A stretch of DNA of 64,000 nucleotides from positions 1 through 64,000 of the forward strand of contig CAUEYX010000007.1 of NCBI GenBank assembly GCA_959022495.1, in the 5' to 3' direction. The DNA is from an uncultured Lachnospiraceae bacterium (GTDB lineage: Bacteria; Bacillota; Clostridia; Lachnospirales; Lachnospiraceae). The translations under genes were made by a program, and so were the position numbers. The notes under the pieces are model-generated. The model searched no databases. It saw only the letters and a program-made list of their open reading frames with translations, and was not told the origin of the DNA. Below are positions 27,649-36,035 of the stretch, piece by piece (positions within the stretch are counted from its first letter, which is position 1; each line of letters begins with the position of its first letter).

Positions 27649-28602
27649 ATGCAGAAAAAAGAAATCCCTGTCTTTTTTACGATCGACGACAGCTATGCCC
27701 CGTATCTGGGAACGGCGCTTACGTCTATAAAGGAAAATATTTCTAAAAAGTATCACTGTCAGGTTATCATTGTAGAACAGGATCTGACGGATGAGAATAA
27801 GAAGCGGCTTCAGGCAATCGAAGAGCCGGGATTTTCTCTCCGGTTCGTGCATATGGGCGCCATGCCCGAGATCACGGACCGGAAGGAAAACCGTCTCCGC
27901 TGCGATTATTTTACACGGACCATCTATTACCGTCTTTTTATCGCGGATATGTTCCCAGAGTACGACAAAGCAATCTACATTGACAGCGATATTGTTGTCC
28001 CGGGAGATCTTTCAGAATTATATGAGATCGATCTTAAGGAATGCCTGATCGGCGCATGCCCGGATTATTCCATTGCGGACGTGCCGGAACTGGTCAGATA
28101 TACCGAGGAAGCGGTAGGGATGGAGAAGGGCAGATATATCAACTCCGGCGTCCTTCTCCTCAATCTTAAAAAGATGAGGGAAACCGGGCTTGCAGCACAT
28201 TTTCTGAAATTAATGGATCAATATCATTTTGACTGCATTGCCCCGGATCAGGATTATCTGAACGCCATGTGCAGAGGCAGGATCCTGTATCTTGACAGAA
28301 AATGGGACGCCATGCCTGTGAAAGGAAGAGAACCGATGGAAGATCCGAAGATCGTCCATTATAACCTGTTCGAAAAGCCCTGGTGCTACAGCGGCGTATC
28401 CTACGAGGAAATCTTCTGGCACTATGCCCGGCAGACAGTCTTTTACCCGGAGATCCGGACATGGAAAGAAACCTATTCCGAGCAGCAGATGCAGTCGGAC
28501 AGAGAACATTTAAACCTGTTGGTGGAAAAGGCGGAACTCATTCCAAAGACAGAGGTCACATTCCGTAAAATGAAAGAAAGAGGGGTCAGAATTGAACTAT
28601 GA
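27649..28602 (+). CDS. GT8 family glycosyltransferase (2)
   Basis: 317 residues with IPVFFTIDDSYAPYLGTAL at the N-terminus, the DxD motif in AIYIDSDIVVPGD, RYINSGVLLLNLKKM and CIAPDQDYLNAMCRG: complete GT8 motif set. KIVHYNLFEKPW contains the C-terminal His that binds the diphosphate metal in this family. AGGAAGGAAAG precedes the ATG. Its last codons overlap the next acyltransferase start (ATGA), so acyltransferase-GT8-GT8-acyltransferase form one translational block. Confidence 0.9.
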   Translation: MQKKEIPVFFTIDDSYAPYLGTALTSIKENISKKYHCQVIIVEQDLTDENKKRLQAIEEPGFSLRFVHMGAMPEITDRKENRLRCDYFTRTIYYRLFIADMFPEYDKAIYIDSDIVVPGDLSELYEIDLKECLIGACPDYSIADVPELVRYTEEAVGMEKGRYINSGVLLLNLKKMRETGLAAHFLKLMDQYHFDCIAPDQDYLNAMCRGRILYLDRKWDAMPVKGREPMEDPKIVHYNLFEKPWCYSGVSYEEIFWHYARQTVFYPEIRTWKETYSEQQMQSDREHLNLLVEKAELIPKTEVTFRKMKERGVRIEL

Positions 28603-29453
28603 TCATCGGAAAGAATAAACAGACGGTCATCCACAATATCCGGAAAGCGGCGGAGGACGGGGATTTTTACCGGAAGGTAGAAGTAGACGATCCCGAATTG
28701 ACCGATGAGGAGGAACAGAATATCCTGCGCGCTTTCCCGAAACAGATCGGGACCCCCGGCTACCGCATAAAGACGAAAGCGGCAAGAACGCTTGTGGATG
28801 CTGTGGCGCGGAGCGTGAACCGGAATACCCAGTTTACCGGGCTGGAATATCTGAAAGAAATCAAAGGCGGCGCCATCGTCACCAGCAATCATTTCAATCC
28901 GCTGGATAACACGGCAGTCCGTATGGCAGTGAAAAAGACCGGGAAGAAGCGGCTTTATATTGTGAGCCAGGCGGGAAACTTCGCCATGAAGGGGCTGATC
29001 GGATTCGTGATGAATTACGCGGATACCATTCCCATCGGGCGGGACCAGGACTATATGACCGGTACGTTCCCGGAACTGATCAAAAGACTTTTAAAGCGCG
29101 AGCAGTATGTCCTGATCTATCCCGAGCAGGAGATGTGGTTTAATTACCGCAAGCCGCGTCCGCCGAAGCGGGGCGCTTACTATTATGCCGCCCGGTTCCG
29201 GGTGCCGGTTATTTCCTGCTTCGTGGAGATGGCGGAGATCAAAGAAGAGGAAAACGAAGAGTTCAATAAAGTCAGGTATGTGGTCCACATCCTGCCGCCC
29301 ATTTACCCGGACCCTGACAGATCGGTGCGGGAGAACAGTATAGACATGATGAAGAAGGATTACGAACAAAAGAGGCATGCATATGAGAAATACTACGGGA
29401 GAAAACTACGATATGACTTTGAAGCCGGAGACATCGCCGGGTGGAGGAAGTGA
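28599..29453 (+). CDS. PlsC-type acyltransferase (2)
   Basis: 284 residues. AIVTSNHFNPLDNTAVRMA gives the canonical NHx4D catalytic motif and VLIYPEQEMWFNY the second substrate motif; AGNFAMKGLIGFVMN is a membrane-touching segment. VHILPPIYPDPDRS corresponds to the late proline motif of lysophosphatidic acid acyltransferases. It overlaps both neighbours: ATGA with the GT8 gene, and about 40 bases with the giant activase gene. Two different PlsC-type enzymes in one operon suggest acylation of two positions or two acceptors. Confidence 0.85.
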   Translation: MIIGKNKQTVIHNIRKAAEDGDFYRKVEVDDPELTDEEEQNILRAFPKQIGTPGYRIKTKAARTLVDAVARSVNRNTQFTGLEYLKEIKGGAIVTSNHFNPLDNTAVRMAVKKTGKKRLYIVSQAGNFAMKGLIGFVMNYADTIPIGRDQDYMTGTFPELIKRLLKREQYVLIYPEQEMWFNYRKPRPPKRGAYYYAARFRVPVISCFVEMAEIKEEENEEFNKVRYVVHILPPIYPDPDRSVRENSIDMMKKDYEQKRHAYEKYYGRKLRYDFEAGDIAGWRK

Positions 29454-32400
29454 ATTACGGCTGGGGATCGATATCGGCTCCACGACAGTGAAGCTGGCTG
29501 TGGCTGACCCGGTATCCGGGGAAATACTTTACTCCAGATATGTGCGGCATCACGCAAAGCAGAGGGCGACACTGTCAGCCCTGCTCACAGAGGCACAAAA
29601 ACAGTACCCGAAGGCACGCTTTCGCGCCGCTGTCTGCGGTTCCGGCGGGAAACCGGTGGCAGAAGAGCTGGGCCTTTCTTACATACAGGAGGTCGTGGCA
29701 AATGCGTCTGCCGTCTGTGACCGGTATCCCCGGGCGAAGACCGCGGTGGAGCTGGGAGGACAGGATGCGAAGGTCGTTTTCTTTTATGAAGACAAAGAGA
29801 GCGGAAAGCAAAAGGTCTCTGACATGAGGATGAACGGAAGCTGCGCCGGAGGCACAGGGGCGTTTATTGATGAGATCGCCGCGCTGCTGGGCGTGAAGAC
29901 AGAGGAATTCAACGCCCTGGCAGAACAGGGAAGCCATGTCTATGAGATCTCCGGCAGATGCGGTGTATTTGCCAAGACAGATATCCAGCCGCTCCTGATC
30001 CAGGGAGCGCCAAGGGAAGACATCGCCCTTTCCACCTTCCATGCCATCGCCAGACAGACCATAGGAGGTCTGTCTCAGGGACTGGAGCTTAAGAGCCCCA
30101 TTGTTTTTGAGGGAGGTCCTTTTACATTTAACCCGGAGCTGGTGCGTGTATTCGGGGAGCGGCTGGGACTTTCAGAAGAGGACATGATCATCCCCGAGCG
30201 CCCGGAGACCATGATCGCGGCTGGGACGGCTCTTGCCATTGACCAGATCTTCCCGGATACCGGGGAAGGATACCGGACCGTCACTCTGGCGGAGCTGATA
30301 GAGAAGCTTACAGATCCTGCATGCGCACAGGGAATTTCGGAGGAAGAGAAGGGGACGCCCTTTTTCGCCTCGGCAGAAGAACGACGGGAATTTGAAGCGC
30401 GGCATCAGAAAGAGCGCCGCCCTCTGGAGACGCCGAAGACAGAGGATGGGAAGCTGAGAGCCTATCTGGGGATTGATTCGGGAAGCACCACGGCGAAGAT
30501 GGTCCTGATCGATGAGGAGGCAAGGGTGATCGACCGGTTTTATGAAAATAACCGCGGAGAAGCTCTTCAGACCGTGTGCAGAGGCATCCGCGGGTTCTAT
30601 GAAAAATACAGGAAAAAGGGGATCGACCTTGAGATCATCGGTGCCGGCACGACCGGCTACGGTGAGAAGATGATGGCGAAAGCCTTCCGGGCAGACTATC
30701 ATGTGGTGGAGACGGTGGCGCACGCCTGCGCCTGTACAAAATATTACCCGGATACCACATTCCTGCTGGATATCGGCGGTCAGGATATGAAGGCAGTCTG
30801 GCTGGATCACGGGATCATCACGGATATTATGCTGAATGAAGCCTGCTCGTCAGGCTGCGGCTCCTTCCTGGAAAACTTCGCGGACAATCTGAATATTCCT
30901 GTTGAAGAGATCGCGGAAAATGCCTTTGCCGCCGAAAGTCCCGCAAAGCTCGGCAGCCGCTGCACGGTCTTTATGAACAGCACCATTATCAATGAGCAGC
31001 GGGCAGGGAAGAAACCAGAAGAGATCATGGCGGGTCTGTGCCGCGCCATCATTGAAAATGTGTTCACAAAGGTAGTGCGCATCTCAGGGACAGACCGGCT
31101 GGGCGGGAAGATCGTCGTCCAGGGCGGGACATTTAACAATCCGGCAGTGGTAAAAGCCATCGAGGATTATCTGGGCAAAAACGTTACGCTGGCACCCTAT
31201 CCCGGTGAAATGGGAGCTCTCGGCGCGGCTCTTCTTGCAAGGGACCATATCCGGGAAAACGGATACAGGGACGGCAAAGGAACCTCCTTTATCGGTGAGG
31301 AAGGAGTAAAGGATTTCCACTGTGAAACACAGACCGGGATGATCTGCCACGGCTGCGCCAACCGCTGCAGCAGGACGGTCATGACCTTCTCAGGCGGCAG
31401 TGTGTGGGTGACCGGAAACAAATGTATCCGCGGGGAGAAACTAGACAGCGGCGCTTTGGCAGAACATGCATCCGGAAGTGTGGCGGAAGAATCCGGAAGC
31501 GGGGCGGAAGATCTTTTCGAGAAAAGAGAACAAATGCTCTTTTCGGAATACCCCTGCCGTCCGGTAAGAGAGGAGCAGGGAACCGTCGGTCTTCCGAGAA
31601 CACTGGAATTCTGGGACAGTATGCCGTTTTGGAGCACCTTTTTCCGGGCGCTGGGATATAAGATTCGATTTTCAAGAAAGAGCAGCCAGAAGCTGTATGA
31701 GGAGGGACTGCAGTATGTCGCCTCTGACACGATCTGTTTCCCCGCCAAGCTTGCCCACGGACATATTGAAGACCTGAGGAAGCAGAAGGTGGACCGGATC
31801 TTTATGCCGTATGTCATGCATATGCCGCCCGAGGGGAAGGATAAGCTCAGCCCTTACGTCTGCTCTGTGGTGATGGGCTATCCCATGGTCATAAGGAATT
31901 CCCAGGACCCGCAGGGAGAGGGAGGTCCTGTATTCGACACGCCGGTATTCCACTGGTTTACAAAGAAGAACCGGAAAAAGCAGATCTGCGCATATGCAAG
32001 GGAAGAGCTGGGCGCCTCCGCGAAGGAGGCGGAGGAAGCATTCTCCCAGGCTTCGCAGGCGATCAGGGTTTTCCGCAGCGGACTGCGCGAAGAGGCACAG
32101 GCGATCATAAAAAGGGCAGAGGAGAATCATGCCTTTGCCGTCGTTCTTGCCGGGCGTCCCTATCATACAGACCCGTTTATCTCGCATAATATATCAAAGA
32201 AGTTTGCGGAGAAAGGAATCTCTGTCATCCCGGTGGACGCCCTGTCCGGGCTGCAGGAGATCGACCTGAGCAATACCAGGATTGAGATCACGAATAATTT
32301 CCACACAAGGATGCTGGCGGGAGCTTATGCTGTCTCGGAAAACGCAGCGCTGGAATATGTCCAGCTTGTCAGCTTCGGCTGCGGCCACGACGCCGTCCTT

Positions 32401-33804
32401 TCGGACGAGATCATCCGCATTATGAAAGAGAAGAGCGGTAAAACCCCGCTGATCCTCAAGATCGACGAAAGCGAGGCGTCGGGCGCACTGGATATCCGTA
32501 TCCAGTCGTTCGTGGAGACGGTAAAGCTGCGGAAGAAAAAAGAGAGCGCGGCGCAGCAGGCAGAAGAGCCAAGACCGCTTCCCCCGCCAAGCCCGGTGAA
32601 GTTCTATAAAAAAGATAAAAAGAAGAGAACCCTGCTGGTCCCCAATATTTCAAAGGAGGTCTCGGTGATCCTGGACGGAATCCTGGACAAAGAGAACTTT
32701 AAAGTCAGGACCGTGCCTGTGGGAGGAACAAAGCAGGTCAGCCTTGGAAAACAGTATGTACATAACGATATCTGCTTCCCCTGCCAGATGGTGATCGGGG
32801 AACTGATCTCTGAGCTGAAAGAGGGGGCATACGACCAAGATGAAGTGGCAGTGTGTATGGTGAAGTTCCAGTGCGACTGCCGGATGTCCCACTATGCGGG
32901 CCTGCTGAGGAAAGGGCTTGACGCCGCCGGATTCTCCGGGGTCCCGGTGGTCACAACGGACGCAGGCGATACGAAGGACATGCATCCCGGCGTATTCCTG
33001 CTGGGGATCAGCGCTGTGCTGGAGGCAGTATGGAGCTTTATGATGCTTGATATCCTGACAGATCTGTGCCGGAAGATCCGCCCTTATGAAATCCACCCCG
33101 GTGAGACAGAGCGGGTCTATCAGAACTGTGTGGCAGCTGTGGCGGATGGGATCCGAAAGGGGATCTCTGACGCGAAGAAGGCTTTTGACAAATGCATTGA
33201 CGACATGAGCAGGATCCCATGGGACAGAAGCAGACTGAAAAACCGGGTATTCGTCACAGGAGAACTTCTGGTCACCTATCATCCCGGCTCTAATTTCCAG
33301 ATCGAGCAGTATCTGGAGAAGAACGGGATGGAGACCGTATTTCCGCGGATCACGGATCAGCTGAGAAAGGATTTCCGGGCCTCTGCATGTGAGATCCGGG
33401 ATTATCAGGCAAATATACCGCCTTATCCGATGGCGGTATCCGCCCTGTTTGACTATATCCAGAAAAGCCTGGAGAAGACAGCCGCCAGGCATCCGCTTTA
33501 CCAGACAGCCCTGACGCCGGCGCAGATGTACAAAAATGTAGAAGATATCATTCCCGAGACCTTAAGCTGCGGGGAAGGATGGCTGATGGCGGCGGAGATC
33601 GCCCACTATGCGGAAGAGGGCGTGAGATCCTTCGTGATCCTCCAGCCCTTCGGCTGTCTGCCGAACCATATCTGCGGCCGCGGCGTGATCAAGAAACTAA
33701 AAGAGCGGTATCCGGATATCCAGATCCTTCCGCTGGATCTTGACCCGGATACGAGCTTTGCCAATGTGGAAAACCGTCTGCAGATGATGCTGATGAATAA
33801 ATAG
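29413..33804 (+). CDS. Fused BadF/BcrA activase and 2-hydroxyacyl-CoA dehydratase-like protein; candidate plasmalogen synthase
   Basis: About 1463 residues from ATG 29413. Two ASKHA ATPase modules come first: GIDIGSTTVKLAV with MNGSCAGGTGAFIDE and GRCGVFAKTDI (about 15-290), then GIDSGSTTAKMVLID with NEACSSGCGSFLENFA and SRCTVFMNSTI (about 340-610). In HgdC-type activators the Cys of such motifs bind a [4Fe-4S] cluster. A DUF2229-type region (CFPAKLAHGHIEDL, about 700-980) and a C-terminal dehydratase-like part (DICFPCQMVIGEL, VKFQCDCRMSHYAG, PFGCLPNHICGRG) follow. Fused proteins of this layout include the PlsA/PlsR plasmalogen synthase of Clostridium, which turns ester lipids into vinyl ethers anaerobically. 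Flanking acyltransferase and glycosyltransferase genes favour that lipid role over amino-acid fermentation. Function is inferred; oxygen sensitivity would be expected. Confidence 0.75.
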   Translation: MTLKPETSPGGGSELRLGIDIGSTTVKLAVADPVSGEILYSRYVRHHAKQRATLSALLTEAQKQYPKARFRAAVCGSGGKPVAEELGLSYIQEVVANASAVCDRYPRAKTAVELGGQDAKVVFFYEDKESGKQKVSDMRMNGSCAGGTGAFIDEIAALLGVKTEEFNALAEQGSHVYEISGRCGVFAKTDIQPLLIQGAPREDIALSTFHAIARQTIGGLSQGLELKSPIVFEGGPFTFNPELVRVFGERLGLSEEDMIIPERPETMIAAGTALAIDQIFPDTGEGYRTVTLAELIEKLTDPACAQGISEEEKGTPFFASAEERREFEARHQKERRPLETPKTEDGKLRAYLGIDSGSTTAKMVLIDEEARVIDRFYENNRGEALQTVCRGIRGFYEKYRKKGIDLEIIGAGTTGYGEKMMAKAFRADYHVVETVAHACACTKYYPDTTFLLDIGGQDMKAVWLDHGIITDIMLNEACSSGCGSFLENFADNLNIPVEEIAENAFAAESPAKLGSRCTVFMNSTIINEQRAGKKPEEIMAGLCRAIIENVFTKVVRISGTDRLGGKIVVQGGTFNNPAVVKAIEDYLGKNVTLAPYPGEMGALGAALLARDHIRENGYRDGKGTSFIGEEGVKDFHCETQTGMICHGCANRCSRTVMTFSGGSVWVTGNKCIRGEKLDSGALAEHASGSVAEESGSGAEDLFEKREQMLFSEYPCRPVREEQGTVGLPRTLEFWDSMPFWSTFFRALGYKIRFSRKSSQKLYEEGLQYVASDTICFPAKLAHGHIEDLRKQKVDRIFMPYVMHMPPEGKDKLSPYVCSVVMGYPMVIRNSQDPQGEGGPVFDTPVFHWFTKKNRKKQICAYAREELGASAKEAEEAFSQASQAIRVFRSGLREEAQAIIKRAEENHAFAVVLAGRPYHTDPFISHNISKKFAEKGISVIPVDALSGLQEIDLSNTRIEITNNFHTRMLAGAYAVSENAALEYVQLVSFGCGHDAVLSDEIIRIMKEKSGKTPLILKIDESEASGALDIRIQSFVETVKLRKKKESAAQQAEEPRPLPPPSPVKFYKKDKKKRTLLVPNISKEVSVILDGILDKENFKVRTVPVGGTKQVSLGKQYVHNDICFPCQMVIGELISELKEGAYDQDEVAVCMVKFQCDCRMSHYAGLLRKGLDAAGFSGVPVVTTDAGDTKDMHPGVFLLGISAVLEAVWSFMMLDILTDLCRKIRPYEIHPGETERVYQNCVAAVADGIRKGISDAKKAFDKCIDDMSRIPWDRSRLKNRVFVTGELLVTYHPGSNFQIEQYLEKNGMETVFPRITDQLRKDFRASACEIRDYQANIPPYPMAVSALFDYIQKSLEKTAARHPLYQTALTPAQMYKNVEDIIPETLSCGEGWLMAAEIAHYAEEGVRSFVILQPFGCLPNHICGRGVIKKLKERYPDIQILPLDLDPDTSFANVENRLQMMLMNK

Positions 33805-33818
33805 GAAAGGAAACAGCG

Positions 33819-34349
33819 ATGGAGAAACTGATCATTTTTTATGAGGATGCGAAGCAAAGCTGCCGGGAATTCGCCCAGAGCCTCGAAAAATACGAAAATG
33901 TAGAATGTAGGAAAGCCTCGGAGTATAAAGACCAGGGACTGTTCTTTTCCCGGAACTGCAGGACAGGGCTCGTCTTTGAAAGCCAGAACGGGAAGATTCC
34001 GGATGTGATCTCCCATATCATCTGGCGGGTCGTGGCAGAGAAAAAGGAATCTCATATGATCTATGTCACGGGCGGGAGCAGAGAACTTCTGGCGCTCAGG
34101 AGAGCAAAAGAAAATATGCAGACAAGAGGATATACGGCAAAATATATATACACCGGGTACATTCTGGAAAAATGCCATATGGATAAAAACAGCGCGGCAG
34201 AATTCATCATGGACAGCCTGAACAATGACAGAGAGAACGTCCCGGCAGAAGAGACTGCCGGTTCTTCCAGGAGAGCAATCCGGAAACAGCTCTGGCAGGA
34301 GAGGAAAGAATACCGGAAATATAAAAAAAGAAAACAGGACGAAATGTAA
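33819..34349 (+). CDS. Hypothetical protein, possibly flavodoxin-like fold
   Basis: 176 residues; I do not recognise a family with confidence. The N-terminus (KLIIFYEDAKQSC) and alternating predicted strands (ECRKASEY, TGLVFES, SHMIYVTGG, TAKYIYTGYILEKC) resemble a degenerate flavodoxin-like alpha/beta fold without a clear FMN loop. The last 40 residues are highly charged (RRAIRKQLWQERKEYRKYKKRKQ) and probably disordered or nucleic-acid- or membrane-binding. It starts 14 bases after the activase with a GGAAAGGAAA site, so it is in the operon. An electron-transfer partner for the activase is possible but unsupported by a cofactor motif. Confidence 0.6.
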   Translation: MEKLIIFYEDAKQSCREFAQSLEKYENVECRKASEYKDQGLFFSRNCRTGLVFESQNGKIPDVISHIIWRVVAEKKESHMIYVTGGSRELLALRRAKENMQTRGYTAKYIYTGYILEKCHMDKNSAAEFIMDSLNNDRENVPAEETAGSSRRAIRKQLWQERKEYRKYKKRKQDEM

Positions 34350-34367
34350 TCGGGGGAGGGAGGGGGG

Positions 34368-34967
34368 TTGCTGAGGTTAATTGACAGCTTTAACTGGGAC
34401 AGAAAACTGAATGTACGGACAGCAGGAAGCGATTATTCTGGAATGAACAGGGCCGATTATGGTTACGACCCGACCCCTTACTCTGTACTATGTCATCTGG
34501 CTGAGAGCGGATATATCCGAAAAGAGGATGTTCTCGTGGATTTCGGCTGTGGAAAAGGCCGAGTGGGTTTTTATCTGAATCATACGCTTGGATGCCGTGT
34601 GATCGGCGTAGACTGCAATGCGAAAAGGCTGAGAACTGCGGAGGAAAATTTAAGAAGATACGGGAACGGTGCGGATATAACCTTTACTTTGGCAAGAGCC
34701 GAGGAATATACAATCACGGAAGGGAACTGCTTTTATTTCTTCAATCCATTTTCAAGCGATGTCTTTCAGAAGGTTTTATCCAATATCAAAGCATATCAGG
34801 ATTCCAGCCTGACCCCTGTGCGTATATTCTTTTACTATCCGACATCGGAATACCGATTGTATTTTGAAAGAGAAAAGCGGCTGTTATTGACGGATGAGAT
34901 TGACTGCACGGGTTTATTCTCAAATGACAAGTCAGTATACAGAATCCTGGTGTTTAAGATCGTGTAA
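34368..34967 (+). CDS. Class I SAM-dependent methyltransferase
   Basis: 199 residues. Start at TTG 34368, directly after a GGGGGAGGGAGGGGGG tract that serves as ribosome site. The SAM-binding motif I is VLVDFGCGKGRVGFYL, motif II is VIGVDCNAKRL, and NCFYFFNPFSSDVF is the motif IV region, where an NPP/Y-type motif would lie, here NPF. No clear extra domain. It is the last gene of the operon and is followed by a strong hairpin. The methyl acceptor is unknown; a lipid head group or a small metabolite would both fit. Confidence 0.75.
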   Translation: MLRLIDSFNWDRKLNVRTAGSDYSGMNRADYGYDPTPYSVLCHLAESGYIRKEDVLVDFGCGKGRVGFYLNHTLGCRVIGVDCNAKRLRTAEENLRRYGNGADITFTLARAEEYTITEGNCFYFFNPFSSDVFQKVLSNIKAYQDSSLTPVRIFFYYPTSEYRLYFEREKRLLLTDEIDCTGLFSNDKSVYRILVFKIV

Positions 34968-34969
34968 CA

Positions 34970-35018
34970 ATAGCGCCGGTGTACAAGGGACAACACGCCC
35001 CTTGTACACCGGCGCTAT
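34970..35018 (+). terminator. Very stable hairpin closing the lipid/exporter operon
   Basis: Perfect 20-base arms, ATAGCGCCGGTGTACAAGGG (34970-34989) and its complement (34999-35018), three bases after the methyltransferase stop. The following bases, ATTCTCTGTG, are only modestly T-rich, so termination may be incomplete or factor-assisted. Confidence 0.6.
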
Positions 35019-35051
35019 ATTCTCTGTGATTACCCAACGAACTCGAAATTG

Positions 35052-35110
35052 TTGTTGATTGATGAGATGAAAACACCGCAGTATAATATAGATATGACAC
35101 AACACGTTGT
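35052..35110 (+). promoter_or_regulatory. Promoter plus ACAACACGTTGT operator, copy 1
   Basis: TTGATG (35059-35064), 17 bases, TATAAT (35082-35087). Then ACAAC-AC-GTTGT (35099-35110), a perfect 5+5 inverted repeat. The upstream block GTTGTTGATTGATGA (from 35051) and the operator with trailing TTCA both recur at 38298-38356 beside the TetR gene, so this promoter is probably under the same TetR repressor. It should drive the hydrolase, MprF-like and flavodoxin genes. Confidence 0.7.
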
Positions 35111-35116
35111 TCAAGT

Positions 35117-35240
35117 CAAAGACCCCGCTGCCAGCAATGGGGCATCTATCTTGCAGCGCCCCAAGGGGCGGGGTATTTGACCCTCGCGGCAGTCGCCAAA
35201 TGGACATGCAAGCATGTCCGCTTGGCTCGTTGCTCGCGGG
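35117..35240 (+). other. Structured 5' leader of the hydrolase operon
   Basis: The 190-base gap before the hydrolase gene contains nested pairing. GGACATGC/GCATGTCC (35202-35219) sits inside GCCAA/TTGGC (35195-35226), inside CCC-CGCG-GCA/TGC-CGCG-GGG (35181-35240). A GC-rich upstream part (35122-35174) has competing GCCCC/GGGGC pairings. No U-tract follows the last stem, so a simple terminator is unlikely. It could be an attenuator, a leader RNA or a remnant of a mobile element; I cannot match it to a known riboswitch class. Confidence 0.4.
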
Positions 35241-35293
35241 AATAAAGAAAACCTCCATTCATTCTTTTTCTTTTTAAGGAGGCTATTGCAGCG

Positions 35294-36028
35294 ATGAAAC
35301 GAGGTAAAAAGGTGATTTTGAAAATTTTGCTTATTGTGGCTGTCATACTTGCGGCGTTTATTTTATTTTTCCTGTTCTATTACAATAAAGCACATGACGA
35401 AGCCTTGGAAATTGTTGACGAGATGGAAGAAGTGGACGGCGACTACTATTTCTATGGGGACAGTGATGTGGGATTTATTATTTTTAACGGAGCGAAAGCA
35501 GACGAGAGAGGTTACGCATACATAGCCAAACTATTGCATGATGCCGGACACACCGCCGTTCTTCCGAAAGCCAAATTCCATATGAGCTCATTTGAAACAG
35601 ATCACGGATTGGAGATTATGAGATCAAATCCGCAAATTAAGAAATGGATTCTGATCGGACATTCTCTGGGCGGTCTGCCGGTGGGACAGATTGCAGCGCA
35701 GGAGCCGGAGGGACTGGTGGGCGTCGCTTTTCTTGCCTCGTACATGAACGTTGATTTATCGGAAACCGATCTTTCTGCCATCCGTATCACGGCAGAACTG
35801 GACGGGGTTATGAACAAGGAACGGATGGAACAACATTTAGATTATCTGCCGGAAAGATCGACCAGCGTGATGCTGGAGGGAGCAAACCATCGGGGATTTG
35901 GAGCATATGGATGGATCAGCTTTGAGCAGGAGGCCTCCATCACATGGATGGAGCAGCAGGAAACGTCTGTAGAGTTGATCTTAGATTTCTTTTCCGATGA
36001 GATCGCTTCTTCGGACGGGAAGGAGTGA
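35294..36028 (+). CDS. Membrane-anchored alpha/beta hydrolase
   Basis: 244 residues. One N-terminal membrane helix (about 8-30, VILKILLIVAVILAAFILFFLF) tethers an extracytoplasmic catalytic domain. GHSLGGLP is the nucleophile elbow, the Asp in ITAELDGVMN and the His in EGANHRGFGAYG complete the triad. Ribosome site AAGGAGG lies about ten bases before the ATG. Anchored alpha/beta hydrolases of this size act on lipids or esterified drugs outside the membrane; substrate unknown. The gene is eight bases from the MprF-like gene, so they are cotranscribed. Base composition is more AT-rich than the operon to its left, suggesting separate origin. Confidence 0.8.
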   Translation: MKRGKKVILKILLIVAVILAAFILFFLFYYNKAHDEALEIVDEMEEVDGDYYFYGDSDVGFIIFNGAKADERGYAYIAKLLHDAGHTAVLPKAKFHMSSFETDHGLEIMRSNPQIKKWILIGHSLGGLPVGQIAAQEPEGLVGVAFLASYMNVDLSETDLSAIRITAELDGVMNKERMEQHLDYLPERSTSVMLEGANHRGFGAYGWISFEQEASITWMEQQETSVELILDFFSDEIASSDGKE

Positions 36029-36035
36029 ATCGTAA

